From NCBI GenBank assembly GCA_016714785.1, contig JADKCC010000008.1:1-49952 (forward strand): a stretch of 49,952 nt of DNA. The letters are read 5' to 3'. A program made the position numbers and the translations under genes. The stretch comes from Saprospiraceae bacterium (GTDB lineage Bacteria > Bacteroidota > Bacteroidia > Chitinophagales > Saprospiraceae). Positions 7,776 through 16,329 of this stretch are shown piece by piece. Below the pieces are notes generated by a model, which was not told the origin of the DNA, did no database searches, and worked only from the letters and a program-made list of their open reading frames with translations. Numbering within the stretch: position 1 is the stretch's first letter; the number at the start of each line of letters is the position of its first letter.

Positions 7776-9777
7776 CTACAGTTAATGTTGAATAATGATT
7801 TTGATGAGAATGTTTTGCCATCTTTAAAAGAATAGATGTGGACAAATAACAACCAGAAGTTAGATTGCTTATTTTTAATTCTTCATTCATGAGTTCATCT
7901 AGTATCAATCGCCCATCGGAACTAAAGACTGAAACTTTGTTATTTCCTGCTAATTGAATATAGAATTCACCAACTGCTGGATTTGGATAAATTTTTATAC
8001 CCCCAAGTGGGTTTTCAGTAAAACTTGTTGTAAAATCTTCACATTCTATTTCAATATTTGCTGATATGCCTGATTGATCTAAAATAGTCTGGATCATAAC
8101 TTGTTCTGACGAGTCGATGCAAATATATCTGAGATTTGGAGTATCTAAAATGGTTTGATGACCATAATTATTAACGGTGGTATAAATTCCATTATTAAGA
8201 ATTAAGGTATCCAAATTGGGATTTTTGTCGATTCTTAATAACCTTGTTTTAGTTTGTGATAAATTTATAGTTGAAAGCAATACATCATTTAAGGAAATAA
8301 TAGGTATCTCGTTTATCGATTTAAAATCCAAATAAACTAATGGATTGTTGTCTAAATCTAATTCTTTAATTATTTGAACATCTCCTAAAGAAAACGTCGT
8401 GAAAGCATTGGATCCTAAATTCAAAATATCTATTGATTTAATACCTGACAAATCTATAGTGCTGAGATTATTCCTTTCCAACCTTAATGAACTCAGATGG
8501 TTAATCTCCTTTGCTTCAAAGTAATTAACATTATTGACATAGATGGAAACATCATTGAGAAAAGGGAGATTCTTTAATGTAACCTCTTGTAGATCGTAAT
8601 TACGATAGAGCGAAATTGTCTTTAACCTTGTTTTGTCAGTAATATTAAATGTTGATAAATTGCTATCTGTAACACCTATATATTCTAGATTTGGATTCTC
8701 TCCAAATGTAATCTCCTTTAAGTCTTCCCCTCCACAACCCACAATACTCAATGCTGAAAAATCAATAAGATTAAGATTCTGAGCTTTTATATTTAAACAG
8801 TACAATTCTTGTAGCCGCGGGAATTGCCTGGCATCAAATTCTTGAAAATCATTACCAATAACATGAAGTTGTTTTAAGTTAAGAAATATTTGATTAAAAT
8901 TTCTTATGTTATTGTTATTAATATTTAAAATTTCCAGACTATCTAGATTTGTAAGTTCTATACTGTTGAGTCCATTATAGGAAGCATTAATATACTTTAA
9001 TCTGGGCAAATCAGAAATTTTCAGAACATTACCAAACCAGTTAAAATTGAGATTTAGTGTTTCTAATAACTGATTATTTGACAAATCTATATCTGATATA
9101 TTGCAACTTGATAAATCCAAATATTTCAATTTTGGATTCCCAGTGAGATTTATGGTAGATAAAGTAGATTGACTAACGGTCAAACTTCTCAATTCGACGT
9201 TATCTGAAAAATCAAAATGCGAAACTTTACATTTACCAAGAATAAATACCTCAATATTTGGAAGATGTGAAAGATCGAAATTATCAACGATAAGTAGTTT
9301 GGAAAAATATTTATTTATGACTTCAAAATAATGAAGATTTGGTAATGTGTCGAATTCAATCCATTTAACTGGTGATTTTAGCGTAAATGACTCTAATTTA
9401 GGTAGCCCTTCAATCACAAATGAGATTGCTTTTTCTGCCCCTAAAGTATTCTCAAGGTAAAAGGATCGAAGGTTTTGGAAATTCTTCAATTCAATAGTTT
9501 CAATTTCTAAGAGTCTAGATGATGTAAATACTTCTAAGTTTTGAAAATGGTTTAAGTCATCTAATGACCTAATTCCAAGATTTCTGAGTTCTAAAGCTTT
9601 AACAAGATTGGCTTCAGAAACAGATACTTCTTTATCTCCATTTGTATCGAAACCTTGTGCGATAACTTGTGATTTAAACTCTGCCTCTAAGAAAGTTATA
9701 TTCTGTGCATCAGATAGCAGTATAAATGTGAAGTTTAAGAGAATTGATGTTGCAAAAGTTAACTTTTTTAGTTTCAT
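7759..9777 (-). CDS. secreted EF-hand / leucine-rich-repeat protein with T9SS sorting domain
   Basis: As read, 672 aa. It starts MKLKKLTFATSILLNFTFIL, a signal peptide, and then has an EF-hand-like calcium loop FDTNGDKEVSVSEA. About residues 60-560 are leucine-rich repeats of roughly 21-23 residues (LKYLDLSSCNISDIDLSNNQ is a clear example), a ligand-binding surface fold. The C-terminus has GGIKIYPNPAVGEFYIQLAG and FSSDGRLILDE, a type A T9SS sorting domain. The last 25 residues look wrong: restoring one T at the TATTTG near 7835 gives LVHIYSFKDGKTFSSK and a stop at 7769 inside attC-like site 4 (669 aa). It is the sole gene of its cassette. Confidence 0.82.
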   Translation of the reverse strand: MKLKKLTFATSILLNFTFILLSDAQNITFLEAEFKSQVIAQGFDTNGDKEVSVSEANLVKALELRNLGIRSLDDLNHFQNLEVFTSSRLLEIETIELKNFQNLRSFYLENTLGAEKAISFVIEGLPKLESFTLKSPVKWIEFDTLPNLHYFEVINKYFSKLLIVDNFDLSHLPNIEVFILGKCKVSHFDFSDNVELRSLTVSQSTLSTINLTGNPKLKYLDLSSCNISDIDLSNNQLLETLNLNFNWFGNVLKISDLPRLKYINASYNGLNSIELTNLDSLEILNINNNNIRNFNQIFLNLKQLHVIGNDFQEFDARQFPRLQELYCLNIKAQNLNLIDFSALSIVGCGGEDLKEITFGENPNLEYIGVTDSNLSTFNITDKTRLKTISLYRNYDLQEVTLKNLPFLNDVSIYVNNVNYFEAKEINHLSSLRLERNNLSTIDLSGIKSIDILNLGSNAFTTFSLGDVQIIKELDLDNNPLVYLDFKSINEIPIISLNDVLLSTINLSQTKTRLLRIDKNPNLDTLILNNGIYTTVNNYGHQTILDTPNLRYICIDSSEQVMIQTILDQSGISANIEIECEDFTTSFTENPLGGIKIYPNPAVGEFYIQLAGNNKVSVFSSDGRLILDELMNEELKISNLTSGCYLSTSILLKMAKHSHQNHYSTLTVAHNKL

Positions 9778-9863
9778 ACCTTAATGATTTAGTTATGTAT
9801 TATCAAAAGAATAATAATTCAAAATAGAATTTAAATTGTTTTAATCATCGTCATTTCCTATTG

Positions 9864-9931
9864 TACATAACGGTTAGTACACCTGCCGTACGACCGATAG
9901 GGAGTATGGTCATGGTGTACATTGTTACTGG
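9864..9931 (-). other. attC-like integron recombination site 5
   Basis: The plus strand shows GTACATAACGG and ACATTGTTACTGG ends with intact AAC and GTT triplets, short complementary arms GTACACC and GGTGTAC, and a loop (GACCGATAGGGA) like those of sites 2 and 4. It lies 86 bp upstream of the LRR gene start and 10 bp after the stop of the next gene. It is the last recognisable site; nothing comparable was found between 10.9 and 12.1 kb. Confidence 0.77.
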
Positions 9932-9941
9932 CTGGCTAATT

Positions 9942-10421
9942 TTATGCATTACAATATCGATTCACCTTGACAATTTGTCCCTCAAAGAGTTTTACTATTC
10001 TGGGTAATATTTCAAGTTCCATCTGTTTAGCAATTTTATTGAAATTTTCCCAGTCACTTAATCTTGTATCGCCTTTGATTATATACCCTGAGTAAGTTGA
10101 GTTTGCAATAATCAATTCAATTTGACCTCCTCCTTTAGCTGGTTCGATAATATTCAATTCAAATTGGTCAATTAGTCCAGACTTTATCCTTATTAACCTC
10201 TTATGTTTGTAAACTTTTGTTGCTAAATAAATAAATTCTTGTTGTTTCCATAATTGCATAGTCTTATCTGGTTTGCTGTCAAATATTTCTTGAGTCAATT
10301 CATCTATATCGACTTCTTCAGATATTAGTTTACTTTGACCAAACTCCTTTAAGTAAACGTCTCCACAAAGAAAGTTTCCAAGTTCATTATAAATAATAAT
10401 CCTACTTTCTTGACTATTCAT
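9942..10421 (-). CDS. hypothetical protein, cassette-borne (second gene of a coupled pair)
   Basis: A 159-aa soluble protein starting MNSQESRIIIYNELGNFLCG with no signal peptide. It is rich in beta-type segments (IKSGLIDQFELNIIEPAK, GGGQIELIIANSTYSGYII) and has an acidic N-terminal third. I do not recognise the family. Its ATG overlaps the TGA of the upstream gene as ATGA, so the two are expressed together. The stop codon lies just outside attC-like site 5. Pairs of small cytosolic proteins in cassettes may be immunity or defence modules, but nothing specific can be claimed. Confidence 0.65.
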   Translation of the reverse strand: MNSQESRIIIYNELGNFLCGDVYLKEFGQSKLISEEVDIDELTQEIFDSKPDKTMQLWKQQEFIYLATKVYKHKRLIRIKSGLIDQFELNIIEPAKGGGQIELIIANSTYSGYIIKGDTRLSDWENFNKIAKQMELEILPRIVKLFEGQIVKVNRYCNA

Positions 10422-10876
10422 TTTGTAAATATTCTATTGAGAATTTGTCCGTATTCATTAAAATTTACCCTTATACAATTGAAAGTGTTTGCATAGAGTT
10501 CTTCGCCATTTGTTGTGAAACCAACGTATCCTGAGTTTTCTTTATATTCTTCAATTGGATAGTCAAGATGCCAGTCAATTTCCATTTGTCTGTTTAAGCA
10601 ATAAAGGTTTGATTTTCCATGGAAGTAAAAATCGTAATAGTCTTCTATAATCAAAATTCTTCCATCAGGTAATATTTCAATTTCTTTAAATGAAGTTGAA
10701 AGAGGTTTGTGAGATCGCTTCTCAACATTCTCTGTGAACCCAATGATTTCGTTATTTTTTAGATCTATTTTCATTTTTTGCTTGCCAGTAACTTCTATTA
10801 AACGCATAAAAAATCTAGCATCTTTCGGTTTTTTCAGAAAAAAGGAATCTAAGATTGAAAAAGTCTTCGAAGTCAT
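10418..10876 (-). CDS. hypothetical protein, cassette-borne (first gene of a coupled pair)
   Basis: A 152-aa protein starting MTSKTFSILDSFFLKKPKDA. It has no signal peptide, and beta-strand-rich turns such as EIEILPDGRILIIEDYYDFY, GFTTNGEELYANTFNCIRV and NEYGQILNRIF suggest one or two blades of a propeller-like fold, which is an inference from pattern only. I do not recognise a family. It is followed by a 4-nt overlap with the 159-aa gene. It is the first gene of the array as transcribed, with no attC-like site found upstream of it. Confidence 0.62.
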   Translation of the reverse strand: MTSKTFSILDSFFLKKPKDARFFMRLIEVTGKQKMKIDLKNNEIIGFTENVEKRSHKPLSTSFKEIEILPDGRILIIEDYYDFYFHGKSNLYCLNRQMEIDWHLDYPIEEYKENSGYVGFTTNGEELYANTFNCIRVNFNEYGQILNRIFTK

Positions 10877-12058
10877 GATGATTTTTTAAACGCTAAGGCA
10901 AATATACACCAAGTTGCTGAGTGGTGCAAATTTATTTTAATCTATGCTTTATTTAAATTTGTCTGCACAGATTTAGTTTTTGAACACAGCTTATCCTTTC
11001 AGATAGGTTCCTAAAGCCTTCAAGCAGCAACATTATCTCTTAACCAATACTACTTATCAGCTAAGGCATCCATCCAAACACTTGCTGAAAGCGCCAAATC
11101 AGTAAACGACATTCCGCAATATCTCTATCATGGCTCGAAAATGCTTTTTGGGCTTTGTTGATCAATAAAGTGTGATTTCTTTACAGCCAACGAAGGTGCA
11201 ATATCTCTTAATGAGTACGCTCGAAGCCTTCATGAACAGTCAAGAAAGACTAAGCCTAGTCTCCAAAGCTTATGGCGCTTTGCAAAAGCCATAATGAATA
11301 ATAATAGAAAGTTATGCAGTGCTTCTAGAAGCTTTAGCATAAGTCGGGAAGCCTTCACCTTGGGAGTGTAGAAGGTTCATCCATGCTTCAAGTTTGTTTT
11401 TTATGACTTAATAACCTTCAGTCATAAGTGCTAGAAAGCTGTGGTTTGATTCATTAAGGTTAATGAGTGGTGTCCGTACCTTAATCGTCATCCATTTATT
11501 ATATTTTGTGAATCGATATCGATTTATACTGCATCCATATTGATAAAATAAGAATGTATATCATTTTCTTATTGATCAGTATCGGTACTGACTGTATCCA
11601 TATCAATTTATTATACATCGACATGCTTGGATACGAAATGGATATCCGCAACATAGAAATTGATATCAATATACTATACCCCAACAACGATTTATACTGC
11701 AACAATATGCGTAAACTAAACAATGATATCGATGTTGAAAAAATTGGTAATTGCTTTGTACAAAACATCCATAATATGCTAATATTCAAGCCATATTGGC
11801 TTGGTTATTCTAGTCATATTTACCGTAGATTACACCTACGGTAATTCAAAATAAAGCCCTTTCAGGCTTAAAGGTGACTTATGATCCAAATCTAACGAAG
11901 TAAAATTAGTACCATTAAAACCGCGATTGAATAGACAGGCTGATAAATTTACATTTTGTGCCATTCTAATTGAGTCAAAAGTCCTTCTTTTTTAAGAGAA
12001 GGATTTAGGAAGAGTCAATTTAGAGGAACCTAAGAGAATAAACTTAACTTCAAAAAAA
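10877..12058. other. 1.2-kb stretch without a recognisable gene
   Basis: No coding gene is supported. Overlapping ORFs of 96 aa on both strands at 11499-11844 are rich in Ile and Ser or Asn codons because the DNA there is an AT-rich repetitive tract with repeated ATATCGAT and TTTATACTGC words; CGATTTATACTGC occurs at 11518 and 11690. From 11030 to 11370 variants of GAAGCCTTCA recur several times. An integrase or attI could have been expected on this side of the array, but none was seen. Confidence 0.5.
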
Positions 12059-12086
12059 AACCACTTCCCAATTTGACTTAGGAAGT
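12059..12086 (-). terminator. rho-independent terminator
   Basis: On the minus strand an 8-bp stem CCACTTCC / GGAAGTGG with a 12-nt loop is followed by TTTTTTTTT. It lies about 50 bp after the stop of the truncated minus-strand T9SS gene at 12134, whose terminator it must have been. Confidence 0.8.
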
Positions 12087-12133
12087 GGATCTATAATTAA
12101 CTAAAACTATCCGTTATCTATATCTCAAATAGA

Positions 12134-12283
12134 TTACTCAACGATGATCATTTTCTTAGTAGCTGTGAAGTCACCGCTTACTAATGTGTAGTAAAGTACA
12201 CCACTTACACCTAATTGCTCTTTGGTGAATACTTCACTGTTCAAGCCTTTTGCTGCGTCGATGTTTCTTACTGATACAACTTG
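12134..12283 (-). pseudogene. C-terminal remnant of a T9SS sorting-domain protein
   Basis: Only the last 49 codons of a gene remain on the minus strand: QVVSVRNIDAAKGLNSEVFT, then KEQLGVSGVLYYTLVSGDFT and ATKKMIIVE with a TAA. This is the end of a T9SS sorting domain (beta strands ending in a lysine-rich ATKKMI motif). It stops abruptly at about 12283, where plus-strand SprB-repeat coding sequence begins mid-domain. Its terminator is intact downstream. The junction is a rearrangement breakpoint or an assembly join. Confidence 0.8.
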
Positions 12284-14616
12284 CTGGCACCTACCCTATT
12301 ATCATCAGAGACAACAATGGTTGTGACTTAAATCTAAATATCACAATAATGAATATCTCAGGCCCAACAGCTTTAAACATCACCAAAACAGATGCCAGTT
12401 GTGGTCAAATGAATGGTAGTGTAATATTGGGACAAGTAACAGGTGGCACAGGTCCATTTACCTTTAGCTTTAATAATTCAGCATTTACTTTGCAAACGCA
12501 ATATAATGGTCTAGTAAGTGGGATTTTCCCGATTACCGTTAAAGATGCCAATAATTGTGATTACACCACTACAGTTACAATCCTCAGTCCAAATGCTCCT
12601 AGCAATATTTTGACTTCAATAACAAATGAAACCTGTGACCAAAACAACGGCGGTATTGTCTTGGGTATGGTGACAGGTGGTACAAGTCCTTACACCTATA
12701 GTATAAATGGATCCCCTTTTACTAATACGCTTACTTACAATAATCTTGGTAATGGTATGTACACGATAGTCGTAAAAGATGCCAATGATTGTAATTATAA
12801 TACGATTGCAACAATTTTGGCGGTCTCCAACCCAAAAAATATAAATATAACTACTACCAATACCAACTGTGGAACGTCCAATGGAAGTATAAAGATAGAT
12901 TCGGTATCAGGTGGTATCTCACCTTTTGAGTTTAGCATTAATGGAAGCTCATTCACGACTAACACTTTGTATTCCAGTCTTTCTGCCAGAAGCTATGATA
13001 TCATAGTCAAAGATGCAACGGGATGTACATTTACAAAAGTCATTAATGTAAATAATATAGGTGGTCCAACAGATGTGCAAATTACAAAAACAAACGCAAC
13101 GTGTGGTAATGCTAATGGCACCATAACTATTGGCTCTGTAACTGGTGGGTTACAACCCATGGAATATAACTTTGACAATAGAGGATTCAGCGCTACAACG
13201 ATGTTTAATAATTTACCTGCAGGTGATTTTAATTTGACTGTCCGCGATGCCAATGATTGCCTTTTTAGTAAAATTGTAACTATAGAACAAATTGGTGATT
13301 TCATACCAAACATAGCTACAATACATACAACATGTGGACTAACCAACGGATCCTTGTCTGCAACACCCATTGGTAATAACTATAGCTATTTATGGTCTCA
13401 GGGTTCAGTAATGGCAAGCTTATCCAATTTGGGCCAAGGTACTTACATGGTAACCATTACAGAAATGAACAGCGGATGTCAGAAAACGGCAACTGCAACT
13501 GTCCTAACATCTCAACCTTTGGAAATCTTTTGTAATCCTACAGATGTATCCTCCGTCAATGGAAATGATGGTCAAGCTACTATCAACGTGACAAACTTTA
13601 AATCGAGATACAATGTATCCTGGTCGGGTCCTCTGTCAGGAAATTTCACTAATATTAGTGCAAATGAAGTATTGATCGAAAATCTAATACCAGGGACATA
13701 TACCGTCAACATTACAGATGTGGATGGATGTACAGATACTTGTATCTTTACCATTAAGAATAAAGATTGTGCAATGACTGCTGATGCTACTGGCACAAGT
13801 ACAAATTGTTTTGGAGGTCAGGATGGCAAGATTCAACTATCCATTTTGAATGCTACAGGCAACACTACATTGAGATGGAGTAACCCTTTATGGAATGACC
13901 TTATAAATATTACAAATGCATTGGCTGGAAGTTATACCGTAACTGTTACTGATGCGGCTAATTGCACGGTAACAGAAAATGTATTGGTAGGACAACCAAC
14001 TGAAATATCTCTACAGTGTTCGGGTACATTTGTGAGTTTACCTGGAGCCAAGGACGGATCAGGCTCTCTTTTACTAGCTGGAGGAACACCCAACTATACA
14101 GTAGCTTGGTCTGGAGCACAAAGTGGAAATTTAATAAACCAAACACCAGGCAATATAAATCTCTCCAATCTATCTGCTGGTGCTTACTTAGTGACCGTAA
14201 CGGATAATAATAATTGTAATAAAATATGTAATTTCACTGTAGGAGATTCACTTTGCCCCATCAAGGCTGAAGGGTTGGAAAGTCCTATAAGTTGTCCAGA
14301 CTATTGTGATGGTAGTATAAATGTTTCTTTTACAAATCAACAAGGAGCCACTCAAATAACTTGGAATAAGCCAGAATACAATGGGAAATATTCCATTGAA
14401 AACTTGTGTAGTGGTACCTATAAAGCAACCATTACCGATGCTCAAAACTGCTCGTCAGAAATTAATTTGACTTTGGCTGAACCTCAAGCTTGGTCTCTAA
14501 GCATCACTACAGACAAAGATCAAGTATTACTTAACGAATCAGTCAATTTAAAAATAATCACATCTTTACAGCCAAGTGAAATTTCATCTATAAATTGGAA
14601 AGCCGATCCTCAATAA
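12250..14616 (+). pseudogene. SprB-repeat adhesin, 5'-truncated, repeat region
   Basis: About ten repeats of 70-80 residues of the SprB type found in Bacteroidota gliding and surface adhesins, each with a pattern like ATCGNANGTITIGSVTGG, then FNNLPAG and TVRDANDC. Real homology starts near 12284 with AGTYPIIIRDNNGC; the preceding codons come from the opposite strand's gene remnant, and the apparent start is a TTG, so the true signal peptide and N-terminus are missing. The frame ends at a TAA (14614-14616) where the family normally continues. The sequence resumes in the same frame with SCDNCATPSA and the type B sorting domain, so the stop is a nonsense change (the parallel region of the giant gene at 25.8 kb reads LSCDNC). 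The protein cannot be exported as it stands. Confidence 0.82.
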
Positions 14617-15036
14617 AGTTGTGACAATTGTGCAACTCCTTCTGCAAAGATGCAAAATACGACTACCTTTATTGTGGAAGTAATAGATATAAATGGATGC
14701 ATCAATACAGCTGAAATTACCATTTCGATAAGAGAAATTTTTGAAATTTATTTCCCAAATATAATTTTTGTCGATAGTAAAAGTGGAAATGGCTCATTCT
14801 ACCCAATAGGAGATTTAACCAAAGTAAACACGGTTAAAAAAATGCAGATTTATGATAGATGGGGCAATTTATTATTTTTAAAAGAAAATATTGATATCAA
14901 CAATCCAAATCAAGGCTGGAATGGTGTATTCAATGGTCAACCAGTAATTCCTGGTGTTTATGTATATCTTGTCCAAGCTGTTTTCAAAGATGGAACCACT
15001 AAAACATACAACGGTGATTTTACAGTACTCAGATAG
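14617..15036 (+). pseudogene. T9SS type B (gliding-motility) sorting domain, cut off by a nonsense codon
   Basis: This is the in-frame continuation of the SprB-repeat gene. After SCDNC and TTTFIVEVIDINGC it holds the C-terminal type B sorting module: KMQIYDRWGNLLFLKENI, GWNGVFNGQPVIPGVYVY, and a final DGTTKTYNGDFTVLR. It targets the protein for T9SS export and cell-surface attachment. An ATG at 14650 could start a 128-aa peptide, but without a signal peptide this would be meaningless. Its end closely parallels that of the giant gene at 25.8 kb, so the two genes are paralogues. Confidence 0.82.
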
Positions 15037-15151
15037 TAAAACTTATTAAAACAGTTATTGGCAAGAGGTACAGCAACGGATCAAAACAAGTTTCATATTA
15101 TTGCTCGACATATTTGACAGATTTGGGCTGTTTTAAAACATCTTTCGCAAA

Positions 15152-15185
15152 TTTGACGATAGTTTAAAAAAAGTAATTAATTTTG
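15152..15185 (+). promoter_or_regulatory. Bacteroidota-type promoter for the esterase gene
   Basis: TAATTTTG at 15178-15185 fits the Bacteroidota -7 consensus TAnnTTTG, with a TTTG about 22 bp upstream as the -33 element. The gene starts at 15209, leaving a leader of about 20 nt. Confidence 0.5.
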
Positions 15186-15208
15186 AACCCACATAATTAA
15201 ATACACCT

Positions 15209-16324
15209 ATGAGTCGTTGGATGATTTTAGTATTTTTTCTATATACTGCCGTTGCTTATTCACAAAATACGCTGACAGGCAATATCACACACGATGGCCA
15301 AAATCGCAACTATAGACTCCGCCTACCAGCCAATCATAACAAAAACACTCCTATTCCTTTGGTATTTAATATGCATGGGTTTACATCCAATGCAGCGCAA
15401 CAAGAACTTTACTCAGCAATGAATGCTGTTGCAGACACTGCAAGATTTGCGGTTTGTTACCCTAATGGTATTGGCAATGCTTGGAATGTTGGTTGGGATT
15501 TTGGTAGCACAGCAGATGATGTGGGATTTATAGCTGCGATGATAGACCGATTTCACTTGGATTATGGTATAGACAAAAGTAGGGTTTATGCTTGTGGTAT
15601 GTCCAATGGTGGATTCATGAGTTATCGGTTGGCTTGTGAGCTCAATGATCGTATTGCGGCCATCGCATCTGTGACAGGCAGCATGGTACAGCAAGCCATC
15701 GATGTATGTAAACCAGCAAAAGCAGTACCCATCATGGAGATCCATGGCACCGCTGATGGTACTGTAAATTATGATGGTACTCCCAATGTATCTATAGCCA
15801 TACCTTTGCTATTAAAATTTTGGCAAGAAAACAATGGCTGTAATGCAAATCCCATCATCACGATGATGCCCAATATAAATGCATCAGACAATACTACCAC
15901 TGAAAAATGGACCTATACTAATTGCACAGATGATAAAAAATTAATTCATCTCAAAGTGATAAACGGAGCTCATACTTGGCCAGGCGCTCTCATCAATCTC
16001 AGTACAACCAGCCAAGACTTCAAAGCAAGTGTAGAAATCTGGAATTTTTTCAAACAATATAAACTCAACACCACATCTTCGACTTACCAAGACGAAATAC
16101 TAGAAATCACCATAACACCCAATCCCGCTACGGATAAAGTGCAACTTTTATGTCCTAATCAAAGTATGGTCACCATTTATAATGCGAATGGTCATAGTAT
16201 GGCACATCAAACAAATATCAATTCGGGAATGGAAATCTCGACAATAGAATGGCCTTCTGGAGTTTATTTTGTACAAGTACGATCTGGCAAAGTAACTAAA
16301 AACCACAAACTCATTAAAATATAA
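15209..16324 (+). CDS. secreted PHB-depolymerase/feruloyl-esterase-like hydrolase with T9SS sorting domain
   Basis: A 371-aa alpha/beta hydrolase of the LpqC-type esterase family, which cleaves ester bonds in polymers or feruloylated sugars; the substrate is not defined here. MSRWMILVFFLYTAVAYSQ is the signal peptide. The oxyanion region is NMHGFTSNA, the nucleophile elbow GMSNGGF (Ser132), the acid in HGTADGT (Asp183) and the histidine in GAHTWPG (His255), so the triad is complete. Residues about 295-371 (ITPNPATDKVQLLCPN, STIEWPSGVYFVQVRSG) form a type A T9SS sorting domain, so the enzyme acts outside the cell or on its surface. The desaturase-like gene starts 5 nt downstream, so the two are probably co-transcribed. 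Confidence 0.9.
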   Translation: MSRWMILVFFLYTAVAYSQNTLTGNITHDGQNRNYRLRLPANHNKNTPIPLVFNMHGFTSNAAQQELYSAMNAVADTARFAVCYPNGIGNAWNVGWDFGSTADDVGFIAAMIDRFHLDYGIDKSRVYACGMSNGGFMSYRLACELNDRIAAIASVTGSMVQQAIDVCKPAKAVPIMEIHGTADGTVNYDGTPNVSIAIPLLLKFWQENNGCNANPIITMMPNINASDNTTTEKWTYTNCTDDKKLIHLKVINGAHTWPGALINLSTTSQDFKASVEIWNFFKQYKLNTTSSTYQDEILEITITPNPATDKVQLLCPNQSMVTIYNANGHSMAHQTNINSGMEISTIEWPSGVYFVQVRSGKVTKNHKLIKI

Positions 16325-16329
16325 GGTTT

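Noticed and set aside
3784..9931. The palindromes as ordinary transcription terminators
   Set aside because: They lack T runs after the stem, keep AAC and GTT boxes at fixed outer positions, and share loop sequences between unrelated genes.
10890..10945. A sixth attC site around AACGCTAAGGC and the CACCA/TGGTG hairpin
   Set aside because: There is no matching GTT box at the other end and the loop resembles neither of the two classes.
11499..11844. 96-aa ORFs on both strands
   Set aside because: They arise from an AT-rich repetitive tract; neither has a recognisable domain or signal.
12993..13370. Minus-strand ORF of 125 aa inside the SprB repeats
   Set aside because: It is a shadow of the repeat-coding plus strand and has no domain of its own.
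14650..15036. Independent 128-aa gene
   Set aside because: It is in the same frame as the preceding repeats and is only the sorting domain of that gene, without a signal peptide.
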